Positions 1 to 13,682 of a DNA stretch of 64,000 nt are shown here, piece by piece (the first letter of the stretch is position 1; each line of letters begins with the position of its first letter). The stretch is from contig NC_086375.1 of NCBI RefSeq assembly GCF_036588685.1, positions 8,983,916 to 9,047,915 on the forward strand. The letters are read 5' to 3'. Under the pieces are notes generated by a model. It was not told the origin of the DNA and ran no database searches. It saw only the letters and a list, made by a program, of their open reading frames with translations. This DNA is from Mytilus trossulus. Taxonomy: Eukaryota; Mollusca; Bivalvia; Mytilida; Mytilidae. The position numbers and the translations under genes were made by a program.

Positions 1-3000
1 ATACAACAAGAATGCAGAGAGATCAACAACTGAGATTTGAGACTTACCTCCTAGAGAAACACCAATGTAGGCAGCATACAACAAGAATGCAAAGAGATCA
101 ACAACTGAGATTTGAGACTTACCTCCTAAAGAAACACCAATATAGGCAGCATACAAGAAGAATGCAGAGAGATCAACAACTGAGATTTGAGACTTACCTC
201 CTAAAGAAACACCAATGTAAGCAGCATACAACAAGAATGCAGAGAGATCAACAACTGAGATTTGAGACTTACCTCCAAGAGAAACACCAATGTAGGCAGC
301 ATACAACAAGAATGCAAAGAGATCAACAACTGAGATTTGAGACTTACCTCCTAAAGAAACACCAATGTAGGCAGCATACAACAAGAATGCAGAGAGATCA
401 CCAACTGAGATTTGAGACTTACTTCCTAAAGAAACACCAATGTAGGCAGCATACAACAAGAATGCAGAGAGATCACCGGTGAACTGAGATTTGAGACTAA
501 CCTCCTAAAGAAACACCAATGTAGGCAGTATACAACAAGAATGCAGAGATATCACCAACTGAGATTTGACACTTACCTCCTAGAGAAACACCAATTTAGG
601 CAGCATACAACAAGAATGCAGAGATCACCAACTGAGATTTGAGACTTACCTCCTAAAGAAACACCAATGTAAGCAGCATACAACAAGAATGCAGAGAGAT
701 CACCAACTGAGATTTAAGACTTACCTCCTAGAGAAACACCAATGTAGGCAGCATACAACAAGAATGCAGAGAGATCAACAACTGAGATTTGAGACTTATC
801 TCCTAGAGAAACACCAATGTAGGCAGCATACAACAAGAATGCAGAGAGATCACCAACTGAGATTTACGACTTACCTCCTAGAGAAACACCAATGTAGGCA
901 GCATACAACAAGAATGCAGAGAGATCACCAACTGAGATTTACGACTTACCTCCTAGAGAAACACCAATGTAGGCAGCATACAACAAGAATGCAGAGAGAT
1001 CACCAACTGAGATTTGAGACTTACTTCCTAAAGAAACACCAATGTAGGCAGTATACAACAAGAATGCAGAGAGATCACCAACTGAGATTTGAGACTAACC
1101 TCCTAAAGAAACACCAATGTAGGCAGCATACAACAAGAATGCAGAGATATCACCAATTGAGATTTGACACTTACCTCCTAGAGAAACACCAATTTAGGCA
1201 GCATACAACAAGAATGCAGAGAGATCACCAACTGAGATTTGAGACTTACCTCCTAGAGAAACACCAATGTAGGCAGCATACAACAATAATGCAGAGAGAT
1301 CAACAACTGAGATTTGAGACTTACCTCCTAGAGAAGCACCAATTTAGGCAGCATACAACAAGGATGCAGAGAGATCACCAACTGAGATTTGAGACTTACC
1401 TCCTAAAGAAACACCAATGTAAGCAGCATACAACAAGAATGCAGAGAGATCACCAACTGAGATTTGAGACTTACCTCCTTGAGAAACACCAATGTAGGCA
1501 GCATACAACAAGAATGCAGAGAGATCACCAACTGAGATTTGAGACTTACCTCCTAAAGAAACACCAATGTAGGCAGCATAAAACAAGAATGCAGAGAGAT
1601 CACCAACTGAGATTTGAGACTTACCTCCTAGAGAAGCACCAATGTAGGCAGCATACAACAAGAATGCAGAGAGATCACCAACTGAGATTTTAGACTTACC
1701 TCCTAAAGAAACACCAATGTAGGCAGCATACAACAAGAATGCAGAGAGATCACCAACTGAGATTTGAGACTTACCTCCTAAAGAAACACCAATGTAGGCA
1801 ACATACAACAAGAATGCAGAGAGATCACCAACTGAGATTTAAGACTTACCTCCTAGAGAAATACCAATGTAAGCAGCATACCACAATAATGCAGAAAGAT
1901 CACAAACTGAGATTTAAGACTTACCTCCTAAAGAAACACCAATGTAGGCAGCATACAACAAGAATACGGAGAGATTACCAACTGATATTTAAGACTTACC
2001 TCCTTAAGAAACACCAATGTAGGCAGCATACAACAAGAATACGGAGAGATTACCAACTGATATTTAAGACTTACCTCCTAAAGAAACACCAATATAGGCA
2101 GCATACAAGAAGAATGCAGAGAGATCAACAACTGAGATTTGAGACTTACCTCCTAGAGAAACACCAATGTAAGCAGCATACCACAATAATGCAGAGAGAT
2201 CACAAACTGAGATTTAAGACTTACCTCCTAAAGAAACACCAATGTAAGCAGCATACAACAAGAATGCAGAGAGATCAACAACTGAGATTTGAGACTTACC
2301 TCCTAGAGAAACACCAATGTAGGCAGCATACAACAAGAATGCAAAGAGATCAACAACTGAGATTTGAGACTTACCTCCTAAAGAAACACCAATATAGGCA
2401 GCATACAAGAAGAATGCAGAGAGATCAACAACTGAGATTTGAGACTTATCTCCTAGAGAAACACCAATGTAAGCAGCATACAACAAGAATGCAGAGAGAT
2501 CAACAACTGAGATTTGAGACTTACCTCCAAGAGAAACACCAATGTAGGCAGCATACAACAAGAATGCAAAGAGATCAACAACTGAGATTTGAGACTTACC
2601 TCCTAAAGAAACACCAATGTAGGCAGCATACAACAAGAATGCAGAGAGATCACCAACTGAGATTTGAGACTTACTTCCTAAAGAAACACCAATGTAGGCA
2701 GCATACAACAAGAATGCAGAGAGATCACCGGTGAACTGAGATTTGAGACTAACCTCCTAAAGAAACACCAATGTAGGCAGTATACAACAAGAATGCAGAG
2801 ATATCACCAACTGAGATTTGACACTTACCTCCTAGAGAAACACCAATTTAGGCAGCATACAACAAGAATGCAGAGATCACCAACTGAGATTTGAGACTTA
2901 CCTCCTAAAGAAACACCAATGTAAGCAGCATACAACAAGAATGCAGAGAGATCACCAACTGAGATTTAAGACTTACCTCCTAGAGAAACACCAATGTAGG

Positions 3001-6000
3001 CAGCATACAACAAGAATGCAGAGAGATCAACAACTGAGATTTGAGACTTATCTCCTAGAGAAACACCAATGTAGGCAGCATACAACAAGAATGCAGAGAG
3101 ATCACCAACTGAGATTTACGACTTACCTCCTAGAGAAACACCAATGTAGGCAGCATACAACAAGAATGCAGAGAGATCACCAACTGAGATTTACGACTTA
3201 CCTCCTAGAGAAACACCAATGTAGGCAGCATACAACAAGAATGCAGAGAGATCACCAACTGAGATTTGAGACTTACTTCCTAAAGAAACACCAATGTAGG
3301 CAGTATACAACAAGAATGCAGAGAGATCACCAACTGAGATTTGAGACTAACCTCCTAAAGAAACACCAATGTAGGCAGCATACAACAAGAATGCAGAGAT
3401 ATCACCAATTGAGATTTGACACTTACCTCCTAGAGAAACACCAATTTAGGCAGCATACAACAAGAATGCAGAGAGATCACCAACTGAGATTTGAGACTTA
3501 CCTCCTAGAGAAACACCAATGTAGGCAGCATACAACAATAATGCAGAGAGATCAACAACTGAGATTTGAGACTTACCTCCTAGAGAAGCACCAATTTAGG
3601 CAGCATACAACAAGGATGCAGAGAGATCACCAACTGAGATTTGAGACTTACCTCCTAAAGAAACACCAATGTAAGCAACATACAACAAGAATGCAGAGAG
3701 ATCACCAACTGAGATTTAAGACTTACCTCCTAAAGAAACACCAATGTAGGCAACATACAACAAGAATGCAGAGAGATCACCAACTGAGATTTAAGACTTA
3801 CCTCCTAGAGAAACACCAATGTAAGCAGCATACCACAATAATGCAGAGAGATCACAAACTGAGATTTAAGAATTACCTCCTAAAGAAACACCAATGTAGG
3901 CAGCATACAACAAGAATACAGAGAGATTACCAACTGATATTTAAGACTTACCTCCTAAAGAAACACCAATATAGGCAGCATACAACAAGAATGCAGAGAG
4001 ATCAACAACTGAGATTTGAGACTTACCTCCTAGAGAAACACCAATGTAGGCAGCATACAACAAGAAGGCAGAGAGATCACAAACTGAGATTTAAGACTTA
4101 CCTCCTTAAGAAACACCAATGTAGGCAACATACAACAAGAATGCAGAGAGATCACCAACTGAGATTTAAGACTTACCTCCTAAAGAAACACCAATGTAGG
4201 CAACATACAACAAGAATGCAGAGAGATCACCAACTGAGATTTAAGACTTACCTCCTAGAGAAATACCAATGTAAGCAGCATACCACAATAATGCAGAAAG
4301 ATCACAAACTGAGATTTAAGACTTACCTCCTAAAGAAACACCAATGTAGGCAGCATACAACAAGAATACGGAGAGATTACCAACTGATATTTAAGACTTA
4401 CCTCCTAAAGAAACACCAATATAGGCAGCATACAAGAAGAATGCAGAGAGATCAACAACTGAGATTTGAGACTTACCTCCTAGAGAAACACCAATGTAGG
4501 CAGCATACAACAAGAATGCAGAGAGATCACCAACTGAGATTTACGACTTACCTCCTAGAGAAACACCAATGTAGGCAGCATACAACAAGAATGCAGAGAG
4601 ATCACCAACTGAGATTTACGACTTACCTCCTAGAGAAACACCAATGTAGGCAGCATACAACAAGAATGCAGAGAGATCACCGGTGAACTGAGATTTGAGA
4701 CTAACCTCCTAAAGAAACACCAATGTAGGCAGTATACAACAAGAATGCAGAGATATCACCAACTGAGATTTGACACTTACCTCCTAGAGAAACACCATTT
4801 AGGCAGCATACAACAAGAATGCAGAGATCACCAACTGAGACTTAAAATTACCTCCTAAAGAAACACCAATGTAGGCAGCATAAAACAAGAATACAGAGAG
4901 ATCACCAACTGAGATTTGAGACTTACCTCCTAGAGAAGCACCAATGTAGGCAGCATACAACAAGAATGCAGAGGGATCACCAACTGAGATTTTAGACTTA
5001 CCTCCTAAAGAAACACCAATGTAGGCAGCATACAACAAGAATGCAGAGATATCACCAATTGAGATTTGACACTTACCTCCTAGAGAAACACCAATTTAGG
5101 CAGCATACAACAAGAATGCAGAGAGATCACCAACTGAGATTTGAGACTTACCTCCTAGAGAAACACCAATGTAGGCAGCATACAACAAGAATGCAAAGAG
5201 ATCAACAACTGAGATTTGAGACTTACCTCCTAAAGAAACACCAATATAGGCAGCATACAAGAAGAATGCAGAGATATCAACAACTGAGATTTGAGACTTA
5301 TCTCCTAGAGAAACACCAATGTAAGCAGCATACAACAAGAATGCAGAGAGATCAACAACTGAGATTTGAGACTTACCTCCAAGAGAAACACCAATGTAGG
5401 CAGCATACAACAAGAATGCAAAGAGATCAACAACTCAGATTTGAGACTTACCTCCTAAAGAAACACCAATGTAGGCAGCATACAACAAGAATGCAGAGAG
5501 ATCACCAACTGAGATTTGAGACTTACTTCCTAAAGAAACACCAATGTAGGCAGCATACAACAAGAATGCAGAGAGATCACCGGTGAACTGAGATTTGAGA
5601 CTAACCTCCTAAAGAAACACCAATGTAGGCAGTATACAACAAGAATGCAGAGATATCACCAACTGAGATTTGACACTTACCTCCTAGAGAAACACCATTT
5701 AGGCAGCATACAACAAGAATGCAGAGATCACCAACTGAGACTTAAAATTACCTCCTAAAGAAACACCAATGTAGGCAGCATAAAACAAGAATACAGAGAG
5801 ATCACCAACTGAGATTTGAGACTTACCTCCTAGAGAAGCACCAATGTAGGCAGCATACAACAAGAATGCAGAGGGATCACCAACTGAGATTTTAGACTTA
5901 CCTCCTAAAGAAACACCAATGTAGGCAGCATACAACAAGAATGCAGAGATATCACCAATTGAGATTTGACACTTACCTCCTAGAGAAACACCAATTTAGG

Positions 6001-9000
6001 CAGCATACAACAAGAATGCAGAGAGATCACCAACTGAGATTTGAGACTTACCTCCTAGAGAAACACCAATGTAGGCAGCATACAACAATAATGCAGAGAG
6101 ATCAACAACTGAGATTTGAGACTTACCTCCTAGAGAAGCACCAATTTAGGCAGCATACAACAAGGATGCAGAGAGATCACCAACTGAGATTTGAGACTTA
6201 CCTCCTAAAGAAACACCAATGTAAGCAGCATACAACAAGAATGCAGAGAGATCACCAACTGAGATTTGAGACTTACCTCCTTGAGAAACACCAATGTAGG
6301 CAGCATACAACAAGAATGCAGAGAGATCACCAACTGAGATTTGAGACTTACCTCCTAAAGAAACACCAATGTAGGCAGCATAAAACAAGAATGCAGAGAG
6401 ATCACCAACTGAGATTTGAGACTTACCTCCTAGAGAAGCACCAATGTAGGCAGCATACAACAAGAATGCAGAGAGATCACCAACTGAGATTTTAGACTTA
6501 CCTCCTAAAGAAACACCAATGTAGGCAGCATACAACAAGAATGCAGAGAGATCACCAACTGAGATTTGAGACTTACCTCCTAAAGAAACACCAATGTAAG
6601 CAGCATACAACAAGAATGCAGAGAGATCACCAACTGAGATTTGAGACTTACCTCCTAAAGAAACACCAATGTAGGCAGCATAAAACAAGAATGCAGAGAG
6701 ATCACCAACTGAGATTTGAGACTTACCTCCTAGAGAAGCACCAATGTAGGCAGCATACAACAAGAATGCAGAGAGATCACCAACTGAGATTTTAGACTTA
6801 CCTCCTAAAGAAACACCAATGTAGGCAGCATACAACAAGAATGCAGAGAGATCACCAACTGAGATTTGAGACTTACCTCCTAAAGAAACACCAATGTAAG
6901 CAGCATACAACAAGAATGCAGAGAGATCACCAACTGAGATTTGAGACTTACCTCCTTGAGAAACACCAATGTAGGCAGCATACAACAAGAATGCAGAGAG
7001 ATCACCAACTGAGACTTAAAATTACCTCCTAAAGAAACACCAATGTAGGCAGCATAAAACAAGAATACAGAGAGATCACCAACTGAGATTTGAGACTTAC
7101 CTCCTAGAGAAGCACCAATGTAGGCAGCATACAACAAGAATGCAGAGGGATCACCAACTGAGATTTTAGACTTACCTCCTAAAGAAACACCAATGTAGGC
7201 AGCATACAACAAGAATGCAGAGATATCACCAACTGAGATTTAAGACTTACCTCCTAAAGAAACACCAATGTAGGCAGCATACAACAAGAATGCAGAGAGA
7301 TCACCAACTGAGATTTGAGACTAACCTCCTAAAGAAACACCAATGTAGGCAGCATACAACAAGAATGCAGAGATATCACCAACTGAGATTTGACACTTAC
7401 CTCCTAGAGAAACACCAATTTAGGCAGCATACAACAAGAATGCAGAGAGATCACCAACTGAGATTTGAGACTTACCTCCTAGAGAAACACAAATGTAGGC
7501 AACATACAACAAAAATGCAGAGAGATCACCAACTGAGATTTGAGACTAACCTCCTAAAGAAACACCAATGTAGGCAGCATACAACAAGAATGCAGAGATA
7601 TCACCAACTGAGATTTGAGACTTACCTCCTAAAGAAACACCAATGTAGGCAGCATACAACAAGAATGCAGAGAGATCACCAACTGAGATTTGAGACTTAC
7701 CTCCTAGAGAAACACCAATGTAAGCAGCATACAACAAGAATGCAGAGAGATCACAAACTGAGATTTAAGACTTACCTCCTTAAGAAACACCAATGTAGGC
7801 AACATACAACAAGAATGCAGAGAGATTACCAACTGATATTTAAGACTTACCTCCTAAAGAAACACCAATATAGGCAGCATACAACAAGAATGCAGAGAGA
7901 TCAACAACTGAGATTTGAGACTTACCTCCTAAAGAAGCACCAATGTAGGCAGCATACAACAAGAGTACAGAGAGATCACCAACTGAGATTTGAGACTAAC
8001 CTCCTAAAGAAACACCAATGTAGGCAGCATTCAACAAGAATGCAGAGAGATCACCAACTGAGATTTGAGACTTACCTCCTAGAGAAACACCAATGTAGGC
8101 AGCATACAACAAGAATGCAGAGAGATCACCAACTGAGATTTGAGACTTACTTCCTAAAGAAACACCAATGTAGGCAGCATACAACAAGAATGCAGAGAGA
8201 TCACCAACTGAGATTTACGACTTACCTCCTAGAGAAACACCAATGTAGGCAGCATACAACAAGAATGCAGAGAGATCACCAACTGAGATTTGAGACTAAC
8301 CTCCTAAAGAAACACCAATGTAGGCAGCATACAACAAGAATGCAGAGAGATCACCAACTGAGATTTGAGACTTACCTCCTAAAGAAACACCAATGTAAGC
8401 AGCATACAACAAGAATGCAGAGAGATCACCAACTGAGATTTGAGACTTACCTCCTTGAGAAACACCAATGTAGGCAGCATACAACAAGAATGCAGAGAGA
8501 TCACCAACTGAGACTTAAAATTACCTCCTAAAGAAACACCAATGTAGGCAGCATAAAACAAGAATACAGAGAGATCACCAACTGAGATTTGAGACTTACC
8601 TCCTAGAGAAGCACCAATGTAGGCAGCATACAACAAGAATGCAGAGGGATCACCAACTGAGATTTTAGACTTACCTCCTAAAGAAACACCAATGTAGGCA
8701 GCATACAACAAGAATGCAGAGATATCACCAACTGAGATTTAAGACTTACCTCCTAAAGAAACACCAATGTAGGCAGCATACAACAAGAATGCAGAGAGAT
8801 CACCAACTGAGATTTGAGACTAACCTCCTAAAGAAACACCAATGTAGGCAGCATACAACAAGAATGCAGAGATATCACCAACTGAGATTTGACACTTACC
8901 TCCTAGAGAAACACCAATTTAGGCAGCATACAACAAGAATGCAGAGAGATCACCAACTGAGATTTGAGACTTACCTCCTAGAGAAACACCAATGTAGGCA

Positions 9001-12000
9001 ACATACAACAAAAATGCAGAGAGATCACCAACTGAGATTTGAGACTAACCTCCTAAAGAAACACCAATGTAGGCAGCATACAACAAGAATGCAGAGATAT
9101 CACCAACTGAGATTTGAGACTTACCTCCTAAAGAAACACCAATGTAGGCAGCATACAACAAGAATGCAGAGAGATCACCAACTGAGATTTGAGACTTACC
9201 TCCTAGAGAAACACCAATGTAAGCAGCATACAACAAGAATGCAGAGAGATCACAAACTGAGATTTAAGACTTACCTCCTTAAGAAACACCAATGTAGGCA
9301 ACATACAACAAGAATGCAGAGAGATCACCAACTGAGATTTAAGACTTACCTCCTAAAGAAACACCAATGTAGGCAACATACAACAAGAATGCAGAGAGAT
9401 CACCAACTGAGATTTAAGACTTACCTCCTAGAGAAACACCAATGTAAGCAGCATACCACAATAATGCAGAGAGATCACAAACTGAGATTTAAGAATTACC
9501 TCCTAAAGAAACACCAATGTAGGCAGCATACAACAAGAATACAGAGAGATTACCAACTGATATTTAAGACTTACCTCCTAAAGAAACACCAATATAGGCA
9601 GCATACAACAAGAATGCAGAGAGATCAACAACTGAGATTTGAGACTTACCTCCTAGAGAAACACCAATGTAGGCAGCATACAACAAGAAGGCAGAGAGAT
9701 CACAAACTGGGATTTAAGACTTACCTCCTTAAGAAACACCAATGTAGGCAACATACAACAAGAATGCAGAGAGATCACCAACTGAGATTTAAGACTTACC
9801 TCCTAAAGAAACACCAATGTAGACAACATACAACAAGAATGCAGAGAGATCACCAACTGAGATTTAAGACTTACCTCCTAGAGAAATACCAATGTAAGCA
9901 GCATACCACAATAATGCAGAAAGATCACAAACTGAGATTTAAGACTTACCTCCTAAAGAAACACCAATGTAGGCAGCATACAACAAGAATACGGAGAGAT
10001 TACCAACTGATATTTAAGACTTACCTCCTAAAGAAACACCAATATAGGCAGCATACAAGAAGAATGCAGAGAGATCAACAACTGAGATTTGAGACTTACC
10101 TCCTAGAGAAACACCAATGTAAGCAGCATACCACAATAATGCAGAGAGATCACCAACTGAGATTTAAGACTTACCTCCTAAAGAAACACCAATGTAGGCA
10201 GCATACAACAAGAATGCAGAGAGATCACCAACTGAGATTTGAGACTGACCTCCTAAAGAAACACCAATGTAAGCAGCATACAACAAGAATGCAGAGAGAT
10301 CACCAACTGAGATTTGAGACTTACCTCCTTGAGAAACACCAATGTAGGCAGCATACAACAAGAATGCAGAGAGATCACCAACTGAGACTTAAAATTACCT
10401 CCTAAAGAAACACCAATGTAGGCAGCATAAAACAAGAATACAGAGAGATCACCAACTGAGATTTGAGACTTACCTCCTAGAGAAGCACCAATGTAGGCAG
10501 CATACAACAAGAATGCAGAGGGATCACCAACTGAGATTTTAGACTTACCTCCTAAAGAAACACCAATGTAGGCAGCATACAACAAGAATGCAGAGATATC
10601 ACCAACTGAGATTTAAGACTTACCTCCTAAAGAAACACCAATGTAGGCAGCATACAACAAGAATGCAGAGAGATCACCAACTGAGATTTGAGACTAACCT
10701 CCTAAAGAAACACCAATGTAGGCAGCATACAACAAGAATGCAGAGATATCACCAACTGAGATTTGACACTTACCTCCTAGAGAAACACCAATTTAGGCAG
10801 CATACAACAAGAATGCAGAGAGATCACCAACTGAGATTTGAGACTTACCTCCTAGAGAAACACCAATGTAGGCAACATACAACAAAAATGCAGAGAGATC
10901 ACCAACTGAGATTTGAGACTAACCTCCTAAAGAAACACCAATGTAGGCAGCATACAACAAGAATGCAGAGATATCACCAACTGAGATTTGAGACTTACCT
11001 CCTAAAGAAACACCAATGTAGGCAGCATACAACAAGAATGCAGAGAGATCACCAACTGAGATTTGAGACTTACCTCCTAGAGAAACACCAATGTAAGCAG
11101 CATACAACAAGAATGCAGAGAGATCACAAACTGAGATTTAAGACTTACCTTCTTAAGAAACACCAATGTAGGCAGCATACAACAAGAATGCAGAGAGATC
11201 ACCAACTGAGATTTGAGACTTACCTCCTAAAGAAACACCAATGTAGGCAGCATAAAACAAGAATGCAGAGAGATCACCAACTGAGATTTGAGACTTACCT
11301 CCTTGAGAAACACCAATGTAGGCAGCATACAACAAGAATGCAGAGAGATCACCAACTGAGATTTGAGACTTACCTCCTAAAGAAACACCAATGTAGGCAG
11401 CATAAAACAAGAATGCAGAGAGATCACCAACTGAGATTTGAGACTTACCTCCTAGAGAAGCACCAATGTAGGCAGCATACAACAAGAATGCAGAGAGATC
11501 ACCAACTGAGATTTTAGACTTACCTCCTAAAGAAACACCAATGTAGGCAGCATACAACAAGAATGCAGAGAGATCACCAACTGAGATTTGAGACTTACCT
11601 CCTAAAGAAACACCAATGTAAGCAGCATACAACAAGAATGCAGAGAGATCACCAACTGAGATTTGAGACTTACCTCCTTGAGAAACACCAATGTAGGCAG
11701 CATACAACAAGAATGCAGAGAGATCACCAACTGAGACTTAAAATTACCTCCTAAAGAAACACCAATGTAGGCAGCATAAAACAAGAATACAGAGAGATCA
11801 CCAACTGAGATTTGAGACTTACCTCCTAGAGAAGCACCAATGTAGGCAGCATACAACAAGAATGCAGAGGGATCACCAACTGAGATTTTAGACTTACCTC
11901 CTAAAGAAACACCAATGTAGGCAGCATACAACAAGAATGCAGAGATATCACCAATTGAGATTTGACACTTACCTCCTAGAGAAACACCAATTTAGGCAGC

Positions 12001-13616
12001 ATACAACAAGAATGCAGAGAGATCACCAACTGAGATTTGAGACTTACCTCCTAGAGAAACACCAATGTAGGCAGCATACAACAATAATGCAGAGAGATCA
12101 ACAACTGAGATTTGAGACTTACCTCCTAGAGAAGCACCAATTTAGGCAGCATACAACAAGGATGCAGAGAGATCACCAACTGAGATTTGAGACTTACCTC
12201 CTAAAGAAACACCAATGTAAGCAGCATACAACAAGAATGCAGAGAGATCACCAACTGAGATTTGAGACTTACCTCCTTGAGAAACACCAATGTAGGCAGC
12301 ATACAACAAGAATGCAGAGAGATCACCAACTGAGATTTGAGACTTACCTCCTAAAGAAACACCAATGTAGGCAGCATAAAACAAGAATGCAGAGAGATCA
12401 CCAACTGAGATTTGAGACTTACCTCCTAGAGAAGCACCAATGTAGGCAGCATACAACAAGAATGCAGAGAGATCACCAACTGAGATTTGAGACTTACCTC
12501 CTTGAGAAACACCAATGTAGGCAGCATACAACAAGAATGCAGAGAGATCACCAACTGAGACTTAAAATTACCTCCTAAAGAAACACCAATGTAGGCAGCA
12601 TAAAACAAGAATACAGAGAGATCACCAACTGAGATTTGAGACTTACCTCCTAGAGAAGCACCAATGTAGGCAGCATACAACAAGAATGCAGAGGGATCAC
12701 CAACTGAGATTTTAGACTTACCTCCTAAAGAAACACCAATGTAGGCAGCATACAACAAGAATGCAGAGATATCACCAACTGAGATTTAAGACTTACCTCC
12801 TAAAGAAACACCAATGTAGGCAGCATACAACAAGAATGCAGAGAGATCACCAACTGAGATTTGAGACTAACCTCCTAAAGAAACACCAATGTAGGCAGCA
12901 TACAACAAGAATGCAGAGATATCACCAACTGAGATTTGACACTTACCTCCTAGAGAAACACCAATTTAGGCAGCATACAACAAGAATGCAGAGAGATCAC
13001 CAACTGAGATTTGAGACTTACCTCCTAGAGAAACACAAATGTAGGCAACATACAACAAAAATGCAGAGAGATCACCAACTGAGATTTGAGACTAACCTCC
13101 TAAAGAAACACCAATGTAGGCAGCATACAACAAGAATGCAGAGATATCACCAACTGAGATTTGAGACTTACCTCCTAAAGAAACACCAATGTAGGCAGCA
13201 TACAACAAGAATGCAGAGAGATCACCAACTGAGATTTGAGACTTACCTCCTAGAGAAACACCAATGTAAGCAGCATACAACAAGAATGCAGAGAGATCAC
13301 AAACTGAGATTTAAGACTTACCTCCTTAAGAAACACCAATGTAGGCAACATACAACAAGAATGCAGAGAGATTACCAACTGATATTTAAGACTTACCTCC
13401 TAAAGAAACACCAATATAGGCAGCATACAACAAGAATGCAAAGGGATCACCAACTGAGATTTGAGACTTACCTCCTAGAGAAACACCAATGTAAGCAGCA
13501 TACAACAAGAATGCAGAGAGATCACCAACTGAGATCTGATACTTACCTCCTAAAGAAACACCAATGTAGGCAGCATACAACAAGAATGCAGAGAGATCAC
13601 CAACTGAGATTTGAGA
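1..13616 (-). repeat. 75 bp splice-donor minisatellite array from ABCB10-like exon 6
   Basis: About 181 head-to-tail copies of a 75 bp unit; the left end lies outside the window. Read on the minus strand, each unit is the last 70 nt of the ABCB10-like exon 6 followed by the first 5 intron bases (GTAAG), then the next copy begins. It encodes a 25-residue repeat containing [20 protein letters not shown], the transporter's sixth membrane helix. The copy at 13542-13616 is the exon itself. Units differ by point changes; a few have a 4 bp insertion, or 1-2 bp deletions. Some variants put stops in the minus frame (for example TAC to TAA in the AAYIG segment), so the array is not one long coding region. 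Most copies keep the donor GT; ATAAGT variants lose it. Long open frames on the plus strand are a by-product of a unit length divisible by three. Confidence 0.95.
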
Positions 13617-13682
13617 TTCTGTCATCATTGTTCCTCCATAATAAAATACAGAGAGAACTACACAATTTCCTGCTAAACCAAC
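13547..13682 (-). CDS. ABCB10: ABCB10-like exon 6, source exon of the 75 bp array
   Basis: Acceptor TTTCAG at 13683-13688. Encodes [20 protein letters not shown] then [20 protein letters not shown], ending SLGG in phase 1 at donor GGAG|GTAAGT. I chose the first donor because it keeps the phase and length expected for the family. Use of a later donor would add the 25-residue unit in frame, up to a stop near 13386. The next exon is outside the window. Confidence 0.88.

Noticed and set aside
12-8531. Long plus-strand repetitive open frames as genuine repeat proteins
   Set aside because: They are the antisense reading of a 75 bp unit whose minus strand is homologous to ABCB10 exon 6, and no splice or start context supports them.
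1-13616. CRISPR-like array
   Set aside because: Every 75 bp is repeated with no unique spacers, in an animal gene context.
1-13616. Centromeric or other generic satellite unrelated to genes
   Set aside because: The array begins exactly inside a coding exon and its unit translates to that exon in frame.
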